Notes under the pieces: generated by a model
The model's input: only the letters and a program-made list of their open reading frames with translations
The model's database searches: none
Told to the model about the DNA's origin: nothing
Assembly: GCF_004103715.1 (NCBI RefSeq)
Contig: NZ_CP035282.1
Span: forward strand, 3,496,501 to 3,560,500
Direction of reading: 5' to 3'
Length of the DNA stretch: 64,000 bases
From: Acidilutibacter cellobiosedens
Lineage (GTDB): Bacteria > Bacillota > Clostridia > Tissierellales > Acidilutibacteraceae
Program-made: the position numbers and the translations under genes
Shown: in pieces, positions 8,414 through 17,042 of the stretch
Position numbering within the stretch: the stretch's first letter is position 1
Layout of the letters: every line of letters starts with the position of its first letter

Positions 8414-9772
8414 ATGATATTACCTTTAGAATATAAAGAAAAAATGAAAAAAATGTTGGGCGAAGATTATCTTTCTTTCATAAAAAGTTATGAAGATGAA
8501 AGAACATATGGCTTAAGAGTAAATACCATTAAATTATCAATAGATAATTTTTTAAATATAAATGATTTTGTTTTGAGTCCTATTCCTTGGTGTAAAGAAG
8601 GTTTTTATTATCTCCCCGGGGATAATCCGGGAAAACATCCTTATCACGAATCAGGAATGTATTACATACAGGAACCAAGCGCCATGGCAGTAGTCGAATT
8701 TCTAAATCCTCAGCCTAATGAGAGAATACTTGATTTATGTGCCGCTCCAGGCGGAAAATCCACTGCAATTGCGGGAAAAATGAAGGGAGAAGGCATCTTA
8801 ATATCTAATGAAATAAATCCTAAAAGAGCAAGGGTTCTCTCGGAGAATATCGAAAGAATGGGAATTGAAAATACTATAGTAACAAACGAGCCTCCTGAAA
8901 CTATTTCAAAAAAATTTAGGGATTTCTTTCATAAGGTATTGGTAGATGCCCCCTGTTCAGGTGAGGGAATGTTCAGAAAGGAGCCCTTGTCATCAGAAGA
9001 ATGGAGTTTGGAAAATGTTCGTACCTGTGCGGAAAGGCAGCTAAATATCTTAGAATATGCAAAAGATACGGTCATGAAAGGCGGATTATTGGTCTATTCC
9101 ACCTGTACCTTTTCTCCTGAAGAAAACGAACAGGTTATAGAAAAATTTTTAAAGAAAAACAAAGAATTTTCTTTGGAAAAGCAAAAAGATTTTTATCCAT
9201 TTGAGCATGGACAAAATAAATGGACTGTAAGTAATTTTAAAGAGATAGATAAAGCCATCAGAATATGGCCCCATAAAGTAAAAGGAGAAGGCCATTTCAT
9301 AGCGGTGATGATGAAAAACGGAGGTAGTTCTGCCCACTTCAACAAAGTTAAATATCCCCTTGATAAAAATAAATTGAGGGATTTTTATCAATTTGAGGAA
9401 GATTATCTTAAAAGGGATTTGAACGGAAATATATTCCCTTTTGGAGATAATATATATATGTTAAAGGAAAATATAGATATAAAAGGCTTAAAGGTGCTAA
9501 GGCCGGGTCTCCATATAGGAATATTGAAAAAAAACAGATTTGAGCCTTCTCATTCTCTTGCCCTTTATCTAAAAAAGGATGATTTTAAAAATTCAATATC
9601 ATTTTCCTCCCACAGTGATGAAATAATAAGATATTTAAAGGGTGAAACATTAAATTTTCATGGAACAAAAGGATGGAATTTGGTTTTGGTAGACGGATAT
9701 TCCATAGGATGGGGAAAGATGAGTAATGGAGTACTTAAAAATCATTATCCTAGGGGATTAAGGTGGCTATAA
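8414..9772 (+). CDS. 16S rRNA m5C methyltransferase, RsmF/NOL1-NOP2-Sun family
   Basis: An S-adenosylmethionine-dependent RNA cytosine-5 methyltransferase of 452 residues. The SAM-binding loop LDLCAAPGGKS is near residue 109, DAPCSGEGMF with one conserved Cys near 177, and STCTFSPEENE with the catalytic Cys near 229. The C-terminal third matches the RsmF-type extension with a PUA-like end (LPGDN-type entries earlier, LVLVDGYSIGWGK late). AAAGGAG precedes the ATG. The final codons overlap the terminator of the convergent lipoprotein gene. Confidence 0.9.
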   Translation: MILPLEYKEKMKKMLGEDYLSFIKSYEDERTYGLRVNTIKLSIDNFLNINDFVLSPIPWCKEGFYYLPGDNPGKHPYHESGMYYIQEPSAMAVVEFLNPQPNERILDLCAAPGGKSTAIAGKMKGEGILISNEINPKRARVLSENIERMGIENTIVTNEPPETISKKFRDFFHKVLVDAPCSGEGMFRKEPLSSEEWSLENVRTCAERQLNILEYAKDTVMKGGLLVYSTCTFSPEENEQVIEKFLKKNKEFSLEKQKDFYPFEHGQNKWTVSNFKEIDKAIRIWPHKVKGEGHFIAVMMKNGGSSAHFNKVKYPLDKNKLRDFYQFEEDYLKRDLNGNIFPFGDNIYMLKENIDIKGLKVLRPGLHIGILKKNRFEPSHSLALYLKKDDFKNSISFSSHSDEIIRYLKGETLNFHGTKGWNLVLVDGYSIGWGKMSNGVLKNHYPRGLRWL

Positions 9773-9824
9773 TAAAAAATAAGCATAGTTTCTACATTTT
9801 TCTGAAGGGGTTTAGAAACTATGC
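9771..9824 (-). terminator. Terminator of the reverse-strand lipoprotein gene
   Basis: GCATAGTTTCTA (9783-9794) and TAGAAACTATGC (9813-9824) form a perfect 12-bp stem. Read on the minus strand it is followed by a T-rich run (9782 down to 9771), whereas the plus strand lacks one. Confidence 0.75.
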
Positions 9825-9834
9825 CTGTGGTGGC

Positions 9835-10800
9835 TTATTTATTTTCTTCTACTTTAGCTATTGCTTGATTATGCAGCTCAATCACTTTTGCTGTAATACT
9901 GCTGTCTATTTTCAACTTATTTTGCTCTATTGCCTTTATATATTTATTAACAATATCACCGGAAATAGTATCGGCATTATTGTTCACTAATTTTTTATAG
10001 CTTGTCATTACCTCGTTGTGTATTAAGCCTGTTTGATAATCATATATGGGAGAATTATCGCCTCCCTGCAGATACATTATCAGATATTCTCCATACAATC
10101 TGGTTACTTCTTCGGATTTAACTCCTGCTTTATATTTTTTCAAATAGTTTTCGGTTTTCAACAATCTCTCTCCAAGTTCATCCCAGGATATTCCAAGTTC
10201 TGCATCTCTCATAGAAGGATCTGAGGATTCCATTGACTTTATATCAATATATTCTTTAATCCCATCCGGCAAATATTTTTCATAATCCTTATATCGGTCA
10301 TAATCAATAATAGGATAATAACTTCCTTCTCCTGCCATCAATTTGTATTTTCCGTCATATATATTTGTAATAACAGATTTTAAGCTTTTATCTTCTATAG
10401 CTTCAATCTTAGATGAGTCAAAGCTAAAAGGTCCTCCAGCTTTAATGATAAGGTCTTGTCTGTTTCCTTTAAAAAGTTCATCTATGTATTCCTGTGAAAA
10501 ATATTCCTGAGATTCTTCCAAGCCGATGATCATCTCCTGAGCATTTTCTTTGCTGACTTTGGCAATATTGGCATCGATATATTTAGCTATTTCAAAAGGT
10601 TTTTTATTGCCGGAGGTGAGCTTTCTAAATCCTTCCATAATTTTTTTCTCATTGTTTTCGGTCAGTTTTTCGGATCCGTTGGGCTTATTTTCTCCTGTAT
10701 TTGTATTTCCCCCATTTTCTTTCTTCTTATTACAGCCTATTATTAAAATAACTATTAATAGTATGATAATAAATGAAGCTATCCCTTTTTTCCATCTCAT
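9835..10800 (-). CDS. Predicted lipoprotein of unknown function
   Basis: A 321-residue secreted lipoprotein. The N-terminus is basic, then has a hydrophobic helix ending in the lipobox-like LIIGC, with Cys at about residue 23; a low-complexity Lys/Glu/Asn/Gly linker follows. The mature part is charged and helical, with no motif I recognise. It is probably anchored to the outer face of the membrane. It has its own terminator and no operon partners. The name stops at lipoprotein because nothing else is supported. Confidence 0.8.
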   Translation of the reverse strand: MRWKKGIASFIIILLIVILIIGCNKKKENGGNTNTGENKPNGSEKLTENNEKKIMEGFRKLTSGNKKPFEIAKYIDANIAKVSKENAQEMIIGLEESQEYFSQEYIDELFKGNRQDLIIKAGGPFSFDSSKIEAIEDKSLKSVITNIYDGKYKLMAGEGSYYPIIDYDRYKDYEKYLPDGIKEYIDIKSMESSDPSMRDAELGISWDELGERLLKTENYLKKYKAGVKSEEVTRLYGEYLIMYLQGGDNSPIYDYQTGLIHNEVMTSYKKLVNNNADTISGDIVNKYIKAIEQNKLKIDSSITAKVIELHNQAIAKVEENK

Positions 10801-10976
10801 AACATTACCTCTTTCATTAATCTTTGTATCCCGTTAATACAATTATACTAAAGTAAAAATTTTTTTCAAATTTATATTCTTTTTTAAGTATACCAGAATT
10901 AAATCAGTTATGAGTTACAAAAAAGTTACAAATTTTATGAAAAGGGGTATAGTATTATTAAAAGCAGGTGATAAAG

Positions 10977-12341
10977 ATGAATAATTTAGATGTTATTTTA
11001 GATAATCAAAGGGATTTTTTTAAGTCAAAAGCTTCCATAGACATAAATTTCAGAAAGGGCGCTTTAAATAAATTAAAAAATTTAATAATTTTAAATGAAA
11101 AAGAAATATTGGATGCCTTGAATTATGATCTTGGTAAATCTTCCTTTGAAGGGTATTCCACCGAAGTAGGACTCATATTAAGTGAAATAGCGTATGCAGT
11201 ATCCAATTTAAATAAATGGAGTGCCGTAAAAAAAGTAAGGACTCCTATTACAAATTTTAAATCACAAAGCTACATATATCCGGAGCCTTTCGGCAACACC
11301 CTTATAATATCTCCTTGGAACTACCCCTTTCAATTAGCTTTCGGGCCTCTTATAGGGGCTATAGCCGCCGGAAATACCGCAATTATTAAACTGTCAAGTA
11401 CTTCTGTCAATACTACCAGAATAATCGAAGAAATCATAAATAATAATTTTGACAAAGGATATTTATACGTTGTTACAGGAGAAGAAGGGAGGAAGGCAAT
11501 AGACAAAAAATTTGATTATATTTTTTATACAGGCAGCCCTTCTGTCGGAAGATTGATAATGGAAAAAGCTTCAAAGAATTTAACTCCCGTAACCCTTGAA
11601 CTTGGAGGAAAAAGCCCCTGTATTGTAGACTGGGAAGGAGATTTAAAATTGTTCGCTAAAAGAATAGTATGGGGAAAATTTCTAAACTGCGGACAGACCT
11701 GTATAGCCCCTGATTACATTTTAGTCCAAAGAAAAATAAAAGATGAACTTATAAACAATATGATATATTATATAGAAGAATTTTACGGAAAAGATCCTGA
11801 AAACAATAAAGAATACGGAAGAATAGTAAATCTCAATCATTTAAACAGATTAAAGAAACTTATTGAAAAAAGCAATATCGTATACGGGGGAAAAATAAAT
11901 TCAGATAATCTGTATTTTTCTCCAACAATACTAAAGGACGTAACTTGGGATGAACCCGTAATGAAAGAAGAAATATTCGGTCCAATCCTTCCAATCCTAG
12001 AATATGAATCCTTAGATGAAGTGATAGACATAGTAAATGAACATGAAAAACCTTTGGCTTTATATTTCTTTTCAAATAATGAGAAAAAAATTCAAAGGAT
12101 AATAAGAAATACGTCCTATGGCGGTGGGTGTATAAATGACACTATAATGCATATCGCAAATTCAAACCTTCCTTTTGGCGGTGTGGGAATGAGCGGAATA
12201 GGCAGCTATCATGGAAAGAAAAGTTTCGATACCTTTACTCACTATAAAAGTGTCCTAAGAAAAAGCACTAAAATAGATATAAATTTAAGATATCCTCCCT
12301 ACGGAGATAAGCTGAAATTTATTAAAAGGGTGTTAAAGTAA
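10977..12341 (+). CDS. Aldehyde dehydrogenase (NAD(P)-dependent, class 3-like)
   Basis: Oxidises aldehydes to carboxylic acids. At 454 residues it is the short class without the long N-terminal arm. Visible landmarks: SPWNYPFQLAFGPLIGAIAAGN, the cofactor segment FYTGSPSVGR, the general-base LELGGKSPCIVD, the catalytic Cys in NCGQTCIAPDYILV, and EEIFGPILPI. ATG 10977 is preferred to GTG 10968 because AGGTGA sits just upstream. A fragment of a second, related gene lies beyond the toxin-antitoxin locus at 13136-13210. Confidence 0.92.
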   Translation: MNNLDVILDNQRDFFKSKASIDINFRKGALNKLKNLIILNEKEILDALNYDLGKSSFEGYSTEVGLILSEIAYAVSNLNKWSAVKKVRTPITNFKSQSYIYPEPFGNTLIISPWNYPFQLAFGPLIGAIAAGNTAIIKLSSTSVNTTRIIEEIINNNFDKGYLYVVTGEEGRKAIDKKFDYIFYTGSPSVGRLIMEKASKNLTPVTLELGGKSPCIVDWEGDLKLFAKRIVWGKFLNCGQTCIAPDYILVQRKIKDELINNMIYYIEEFYGKDPENNKEYGRIVNLNHLNRLKKLIEKSNIVYGGKINSDNLYFSPTILKDVTWDEPVMKEEIFGPILPILEYESLDEVIDIVNEHEKPLALYFFSNNEKKIQRIIRNTSYGGGCINDTIMHIANSNLPFGGVGMSGIGSYHGKKSFDTFTHYKSVLRKSTKIDINLRYPPYGDKLKFIKRVLK

Positions 12342-12360
12342 TTGAGAGATTTTTTATATA

Positions 12361-12396
12361 AAAATAGCAAAGAATACGCTATCCTTTGCTATTTTT
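12361..12396 (+). terminator. Terminator after the aldehyde dehydrogenase, possibly bidirectional
   Basis: AAAATAGCAAAG (12361-12372) pairs with CTTTGCTATTTT (from 12384), ending in a T-run on the plus strand. The flanking A-run could also end transcription arriving from the toxin side. Confidence 0.8.
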
Positions 12397-12449
12397 ATTA
12401 TCCCATTTATTTTACTATGAAGATATTATATAAATTCTAATTTTATTTA

Positions 12450-12764
12450 TCAATATTGATTAATCTTTTTAACCCGTCCTCCATACATAACACGAATGAC
12501 AGTAACTGCTTTATCCTCTAACTTCGGAATATAGAATACAACGAAATTATCTACTACCATTTGATGTAGTCCTCTACTATGCCACGGCTCATTTTCAAAT
12601 GCCCTAAATCTATCAGGCATTTCATCTAAACTTTATATAGCTTTCTCAATTCTCTCTAATTGCTTAACTGCTATTCCGGGTTCAAGCAGTGTAAATGCAA
12701 TGTATTCATATATACTTCTTAAATCTGCATCTGTTTGTTCCGTTAATACTACTTTATATTTCAT
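12450..12764 (-). pseudogene. RelE/ParE-type toxin gene interrupted by one in-frame stop
   Basis: Read from ATG 12764, the minus strand encodes a 104-codon RelE/ParE-superfamily toxin, broken only by TAA at 12635-12633 (codon 44). Before it reads MKYKVVLTEQTDADLRSIYE; after it the frame continues with FENEPWHSRGLHQMVVDNF and ends IRVMYGGRVKKINQY, the usual beta-strand core and C-terminus. Its ATG overlaps the antitoxin stop (ATGA), the classic coupled toxin-antitoxin arrangement. The remainder is uninterrupted, so the lesion looks recent; CAA to TAA would be the simplest origin. The truncated 43-residue product should be inactive. A sequencing error is the main alternative. Confidence 0.8.
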
Positions 12765-13066
12765 ATCTCATAATCCTTGCGAATATCCGAAAAAGTTTTC
12801 TCTGCCGACTTTGTATTCCCTTGAACAAAATCCGCATAGCCTTCTTCAAGTTCCGCATTTAGCTCTTTCTCTGTTAAGCCGGCTGTTCCCACAGGCTTTG
12901 TTGCAGGAAGCTTAACATCAAAGGGAATTCCTCTTTGCATAACAACTTGTTTTAAAAACATATTCACTGCATTAGATACCGGAATTCCCAATTGCTTAAG
13001 AACTAACTCTGCCTGTTCCTTAAGTTTAGGTTCAATCCTTATATACAGATTTGTTGTTTTTGCCAT
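12761..13066 (-). CDS. RelB/DinJ family antitoxin
   Basis: A 101-residue type II antitoxin. The N-terminal half, LYIRIEPKLKEQAELVLKQL, is the ribbon-helix-helix DNA-binding region; GIPVSNAVNMFLKQVVMQRGIPF is the diagnostic RelB/DinJ segment. The C-terminal charged tail would wrap the toxin. ATG 13066 has GGAGGGAG nine bases upstream, better than TTG 13072. It normally neutralises and autoregulates the overlapping RelE-type gene, which here carries a stop codon. Confidence 0.88.
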   Translation of the reverse strand: MAKTTNLYIRIEPKLKEQAELVLKQLGIPVSNAVNMFLKQVVMQRGIPFDVKLPATKPVGTAGLTEKELNAELEEGYADFVQGNTKSAEKTFSDIRKDYEI

Positions 13067-13135
13067 TGCCAATCACTCCCTCCATATATTAATTATATGC
13101 TATTATATATACAAAAGCAATACATTTGCCAAAAT

Positions 13136-13210
13136 TATAATGTATACCACAAATTCAAGTTTTCCATTTGAAGGTGTAGGAATGACAACCTTTGCTATTT
13201 TTATATTTTT
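13136..13210 (+). pseudogene. Remnant of a second aldehyde dehydrogenase 3' end plus terminator arm
   Basis: From 13140 the plus strand reads MYTTNSSFPFEGVGMTT, which aligns residue for residue with the MHIANSNLPFGGVGMSG segment of the intact aldehyde dehydrogenase (about 12145-12195). Immediately after it, CTTTGCTATTTTTAT repeats the right arm of that gene's terminator. The rest of the gene is missing. The simplest reading is a former tandem paralogue, largely deleted, now separated from the intact copy by the toxin-antitoxin locus. Confidence 0.65.
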
Positions 13211-13570
13211 TTACAAAATAATAGATATTTTCGTTCCGATTTGAATGACTGGGTATTCTTTCTCTTCTACATAAAGAGTACCCGGCAGTTTTGCTTTTGT
13301 AGAACCATCAAATTTTATTGTAATATGTCCTAAATCATCTAAATTCTTTTTTACTTTTTCTCCCACCGCTGTTATTTTATAATCCTGTTCATCAAATTTT
13401 AAGGTCATACCGGGCTTTATCTCCCTTTCGCTTTTATTCATTTCAATATTAAAACAATAATCTGCCAAAGTATCCGGTGCATTTTCACCAAAGAGTATTA
13501 ATAAGTTTTCATGTTTAAACAATTCTGCATTCAAGCCAATTCCTTTTACTGTTGTTTCAAAAATTTTCAT
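13211..13570 (-). CDS. srlB: PTS glucitol/sorbitol IIA component, apparently lacking the phospho-His
   Basis: A 119-residue homologue of the cytoplasmic IIA-Gut subunit that passes phosphate from HPr to IIB. Family landmarks are present: LFGENAPDTLADYCF, ITAVGEKVKKNLDDLGHITIKFDG and PGTLYVEE. In E. coli SrlB, as I recall it, the phosphorylated His follows directly after the YCFI segment; here that position reads YCFNIE, with no His nearby. The only histidines are residues 20 and 82. Either the protein no longer relays phosphate or another residue serves. It is the last gene of the sorbitol operon, downstream of the IS110 insertion. Confidence 0.88.
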   Translation of the reverse strand: MKIFETTVKGIGLNAELFKHENLLILFGENAPDTLADYCFNIEMNKSEREIKPGMTLKFDEQDYKITAVGEKVKKNLDDLGHITIKFDGSTKAKLPGTLYVEEKEYPVIQIGTKISIIL

Positions 13571-13610
13571 CAGTTATTCCTGTTCCTTCCTATATTATAA
13601 TTATACTTTA

Positions 13611-14615
13611 TTAGCTATACAATCCAAAACTGGCAAGCCATGCAACAATCACCCGAGGCACACCGTTTAAAAATCTCGAATATAAAACAGACGGAACACC
13701 TACTTCAACAGTTTCCGCATCAGCTTCCTCTAACCCTAAGCCAACTGGAATAAAATCACAAGCATTTTGTGTATTAATTGCAAATAAAGCTGGCAGAGCA
13801 AGTTGAGGAGGAATATTTCCCTTTCCTATTTCCACTCCTATTAAAGTACCGATAATTTGTGCAATAACTGCCCCCGGACCCAATAAAGGAGACAAAACCG
13901 GCAGAGAGCAGATTAATCCGATTATAATTAATCCAATAATATTTCCCGCTAAAGGAGTCATAATATTTGCAAACCAATTTCCGACTCCTGAACCTTCTAT
14001 TATTCCGATTAGTAAAGATACAAAAGCCATGAATGGTATAACTGTAGTTAAAATTGTTTGAACCGCACTTCTTGCCGCTTGATTAAAAGTAGCTACAATT
14101 TTACCTGCTCCCATTCCTATACGGGCAATAAGACTTTTCTCAGATTTTTGTTCGGTAATCTTTTTAGTAGTATCGTACTTATATTCTCTTTTTACTTGTT
14201 TATTGCTCTTTTCAGCTTTTTCGGAAGAAGCTTCTGATTTGTCGGTTAATTCTATTTGATTTACGCCAACGGCAGACACATATATATCATCTGTAATATA
14301 TTTTGCTAAAGGTCCGCTCTTCCCTGTAGGTACAATATTTACTGTCGGTATTCCTTTCTGAGGATAAATCCCACATCTTAATGTCCCTCCACAGTCAATT
14401 ACAGCCAATGCGATTTCTTCATCGGGAATCGACGTCTTGAAACCATTAACTATTTCCATCCCTGATAACTCTGCCATTTTATCAACTATATCAGGTTTTT
14501 CTCCTCCTCCTGTTACATATAAAATTTTATATCTTTCTTCGGTCGGAGTAATTATAAGAGGTCCTCCAAAACCACCGCTTCCTTTTTTTATTTTTATACT
14601 TCTGTACTTTGCCAT
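13611..14615 (-). CDS. srlE: PTS glucitol/sorbitol IIBC component (SrlE)
   Basis: A 334-residue membrane subunit that takes phosphate from IIA on a cysteine and transfers it to incoming sorbitol. The N-terminal IIB domain carries [10 protein letters not shown] and the phospho-Cys site [15 protein letters not shown] (Cys75). A polar Lys/Glu-rich linker (about 120-165) leads to a membrane domain with several hydrophobic helices and the [21 protein letters not shown] segment. AAGGAGG precedes the ATG. In related operons srlA sits directly upstream; here an antisense IS110 separates them, so expression may depend on a promoter within the IS. Confidence 0.92.
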   Translation of the reverse strand: MAKYRSIKIKKGSGGFGGPLIITPTEERYKILYVTGGGEKPDIVDKMAELSGMEIVNGFKTSIPDEEIALAVIDCGGTLRCGIYPQKGIPTVNIVPTGKSGPLAKYITDDIYVSAVGVNQIELTDKSEASSEKAEKSNKQVKREYKYDTTKKITEQKSEKSLIARIGMGAGKIVATFNQAARSAVQTILTTVIPFMAFVSLLIGIIEGSGVGNWFANIMTPLAGNIIGLIIIGLICSLPVLSPLLGPGAVIAQIIGTLIGVEIGKGNIPPQLALPALFAINTQNACDFIPVGLGLEEADAETVEVGVPSVLYSRFLNGVPRVIVAWLASFGLYS

Positions 14616-14799
14616 CTAAAATTCCTCCTTGTACAATATAGTTATAATCAAATTACAGTTTTCCACTGTAATAATTATCAATTTCTTAAATAATAATATA
14701 GTCTTCTTTTCTAATCATTAAATACATTTCTTTGGCTTCTCACCCTAGCCATAAAGCCAGTTTAATTTGGCCTGAACCATGAACAATATTGTATAATTA

Positions 14800-14996
14800 A
14801 TTTATGGATTTGGAGGTTGATGCAATTCCTCCTAGGACGCCTTTATGCGACTACCTGTAAAAAAGAGTATCTATCCATTCTCATAAGATTACATTATTTG
14901 GCTGGTTGAGGCCAGTTAACACTGGTTCCTCGTGTCACATGCAAGGTTGTGTACTTATTTGAGAAGGAATGGATTTCTAAATCCAAATACTTTATT
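14800..14996 (+). ncRNA. Candidate IS110 bridge RNA region
   Basis: In the IS110 group, the non-coding region before the recombinase gene encodes a bridge RNA (established for IS621). Here a perfect TATAAT at 14792-14797 precedes a structured stretch. GGAGG and CCTCC (14812-14832) close an 11-nt loop; CTGG/CCAG pairs lie near 14901-14915; CCAGT/ACTGG offers an alternative pairing; TGGATTT/AAATCCA sits just before the transposase ribosome binding site. Length (about 190 nt) and position fit. Which loops bind target or donor DNA cannot be assigned by eye. Confidence 0.45.
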
Positions 14997-15009
14997 TAGG
15001 AGGTTTCTT

Positions 15010-16299
15010 ATGGATTATCCACCTGTAGCTGGAATTGATGTTGGTAAAAATTTTAGTGAGATGTGTATTTTGTCCCCTAATAATGAGATTTATCATCGTA
15101 TTAAGATCTATCATGATTCAATTGACAGTATTAAAGAGGCTATAGGTCTATTGCAAAAAGCAGAAAAGGATTTTGCAATTAGGCCTGTCGTAGTCTTAGA
15201 ATCCACTGGGCACTATCACAAAATCCTCTTCCACTATCTTTCTGATTCTGGATTTGAGGTCTCTATCATAAACCCCATCCAATCTGATTCTATCAAAAAT
15301 ATTGGAATAAGGAAAGTAAAAAATGATAAATTTGATGCCCATAAGATTGCATTGCTTTATAGGTTTTCTTTTATTAAGACTACTGTTGTTCCTGATGATG
15401 TTATTGACTGCCTTAAAAGCCTTTGTCGCCAATATTACAAGTTAGGTGATGAACTTACTACTTACAAGAATAGGCTTATTGGCATTATTGATCAAGTAAT
15501 GCTAAACTTTACAGATGTCTTCCAAAATGTATATTCAAACACTGCCTTAGCAGTACTTGATAGGTATCCTTCACCTAAGCAAATTCTAAAGGCTAACAAA
15601 CAAACATTAATATCACTTATTGAAAAAACTTCTAAAAAAGGTTTAGCGTGGTCCACTGAAAAATATGAACTTTTGGTTTTAAAAGCTAAGGAATTTAAAG
15701 ATTTAAGCATCAATAACCCTGGAAATCTAGCCATTCTCAAAGTTAATATTTCCATGGTAAGAACCTTACAAGATGCCCAAAAAGACATACTTGACGCAAT
15801 TAATGAAATTATTTTAGCAGATTCTTTAGAAGATAATCCTGTATTGGCACCTATTATTAATCTGCTATGCAGTATTCCTGGTATCGGGATACTAACTGCT
15901 GCCACGATACTTGCTGAGGTTGGTGATTTTTCTGCATTTTCTAGCCCCAATAAACTTGTAGCTTTCTTTGGAATTGACCCCTCTGTTAATCAATCGGGTG
16001 AATTCACCGGAACCCGTAACAAAATGTCTAAAAGGGGCTCTAGATTGCTTCGTAGGGTCATCTTTACAACTGCTTTAGCCAATATTCGAAGTAAGAGAAA
16101 TGGTGACAAAACTAATCCAGTGCTCTATGAGTTCTACCAAAAAAAGTGTACAAACAAGCCCAAAAAGGTTGCATTAGGTGCTGTAATGAGAAAATTAGTA
16201 AATATTATATTCGCCGTCATGAGAGACAAAAAGCCTTTTGAGCTAAGAACCCCAGAAGAGCATGAGGAACTACTTCTTACTAGGTCTTCAGTAGCCTAA
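15010..16299 (+). CDS. IS110-family transposase (DEDD recombinase)
   Basis: A 429-residue recombinase. The N-terminal RuvC-like domain shows GIDVGK (Asp), VLESTGHYH (Glu) and KNDKFDAHKIA (Asp, Asp). A coiled middle region leads to the C-terminal Tnp domain with CSIPGIGILTAATILAEVGD, KLVAFFGIDPSVNQSG and KMSKRGSRLLRR, whose Ser is the likely nucleophile. ATG 15010 is preceded by AGGAGG at ideal spacing; the open frame extends back to 14932 but that part lies in the non-coding leader. No frameshift or stop is seen, so the element may be active. Confidence 0.92.
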   Translation: MDYPPVAGIDVGKNFSEMCILSPNNEIYHRIKIYHDSIDSIKEAIGLLQKAEKDFAIRPVVVLESTGHYHKILFHYLSDSGFEVSIINPIQSDSIKNIGIRKVKNDKFDAHKIALLYRFSFIKTTVVPDDVIDCLKSLCRQYYKLGDELTTYKNRLIGIIDQVMLNFTDVFQNVYSNTALAVLDRYPSPKQILKANKQTLISLIEKTSKKGLAWSTEKYELLVLKAKEFKDLSINNPGNLAILKVNISMVRTLQDAQKDILDAINEIILADSLEDNPVLAPIINLLCSIPGIGILTAATILAEVGDFSAFSSPNKLVAFFGIDPSVNQSGEFTGTRNKMSKRGSRLLRRVIFTTALANIRSKRNGDKTNPVLYEFYQKKCTNKPKKVALGAVMRKLVNIIFAVMRDKKPFELRTPEEHEELLLTRSSVA

Positions 16300-16470
16300 T
16301 GATCTGTATTTAATGTTTAGTTTTCAAAGAACAATTTTAAATAACAGCTTCGTTTTTTAAACCAATAATCATTGGTTTATTAGGTGTGCATTTTTTTATT
16401 ATTAATTTTTCAAAAAATATTTAATATTATTTTGCTAAAATCTATTGACTTTAATTAGCTGGTCTTTTTC

Positions 16471-17025
16471 TTATTCAGCTGTTACTTTCGGTTGTTTGCT
16501 TAACATTATATTTTGTTGTTTACAAACATAAGCTGTTGTGAAATCTGTGACCCAGCCTCCAATAAAATTCATCAGTATCCCGACTAACATATATCTAATT
16601 GCTAAATCCATGGTGTTTAATCCTAACTTTTCTATTCCTTGAGCAATACCGAGGTAAACGAAGAGTTCTCCCGGATTAATATGAGGAAATATGCCATTGC
16701 TTGTATGGCAAAATTGTGCTAAAGATGCAAAATAGCTTGGCTTATAATACTCCGGCAAAAACCTGCCCAATGTAAAGGACATGGGGTTTCCCAGCATAAA
16801 TGCAGCTAAAAAGGGTAATATTAAATATCGGGTAAACGGATTTTTTGAAGAAGCCTTTGCAATCTTTGTTACTCTTTCTTCCCCCAGGAGGCTGATTATG
16901 GTATTCATTAATACCATCAGCATTAAAACAACAGGCACTATACCTTTCATCCATCCTAAAAAGGTATTCCCTCCTGTTTCAAATAAATTCATAAATCCCT
17001 TAGCAATCTTTGCTACTGCTGCCAT
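16471..17025 (-). CDS. srlA: PTS glucitol/sorbitol IIC component (SrlA)
   Basis: The 184-residue membrane subunit that, with SrlE, forms the sorbitol channel. Landmarks are FMNLFETGGNTFLGWMKGIVP near the N-terminus, LPFLAAFMLGNPMSFTLGRFLPE, YFASLAQFCHTSNGIFPHINPGE and the IGGWVTDFTT end, with about four hydrophobic helices. It follows gutM by 17 bp. Its stop is the last operon sequence before the IS110 insertion. Confidence 0.93.
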   Translation of the reverse strand: MAAVAKIAKGFMNLFETGGNTFLGWMKGIVPVVLMLMVLMNTIISLLGEERVTKIAKASSKNPFTRYLILPFLAAFMLGNPMSFTLGRFLPEYYKPSYFASLAQFCHTSNGIFPHINPGELFVYLGIAQGIEKLGLNTMDLAIRYMLVGILMNFIGGWVTDFTTAYVCKQQNIMLSKQPKVTAE

Positions 17026-17042
17026 TATTCAACACCATCCTT

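Larger units (their letters stand above)
14640..16460 (+). mobile_element. IS110-family insertion inside the sorbitol PTS operon (ends approximate)
   Basis: A DEDD transposase gene with about 370 bp of non-coding DNA upstream and about 160 bp downstream sits between srlA and srlE, in the opposite orientation. No terminal inverted repeats are evident, as is usual for IS110, so the ends given are only bounds set by the flanking genes. The downstream flank contains a small AAACCAAT/ATTGGTTT hairpin at 16359-16378. The insertion interrupts the minus-strand operon and is expected to be polar on srlE and srlB. Confidence 0.75.

Noticed and set aside
9763-9990. Plus-strand frame after the methyltransferase gene
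   Set aside because: It is antisense to the lipoprotein gene and its terminator, with no ribosome binding site.
12633-12635. Programmed recoding of the toxin stop codon
   Set aside because: There is no slippery sequence or known recoding element, and TAA is not used for selenocysteine.
16359-16378. AAACCAAT/ATTGGTTT hairpin after the IS110 gene
   Set aside because: No T-run follows on either strand, so I do not call it a terminator; it may simply be part of the element end.
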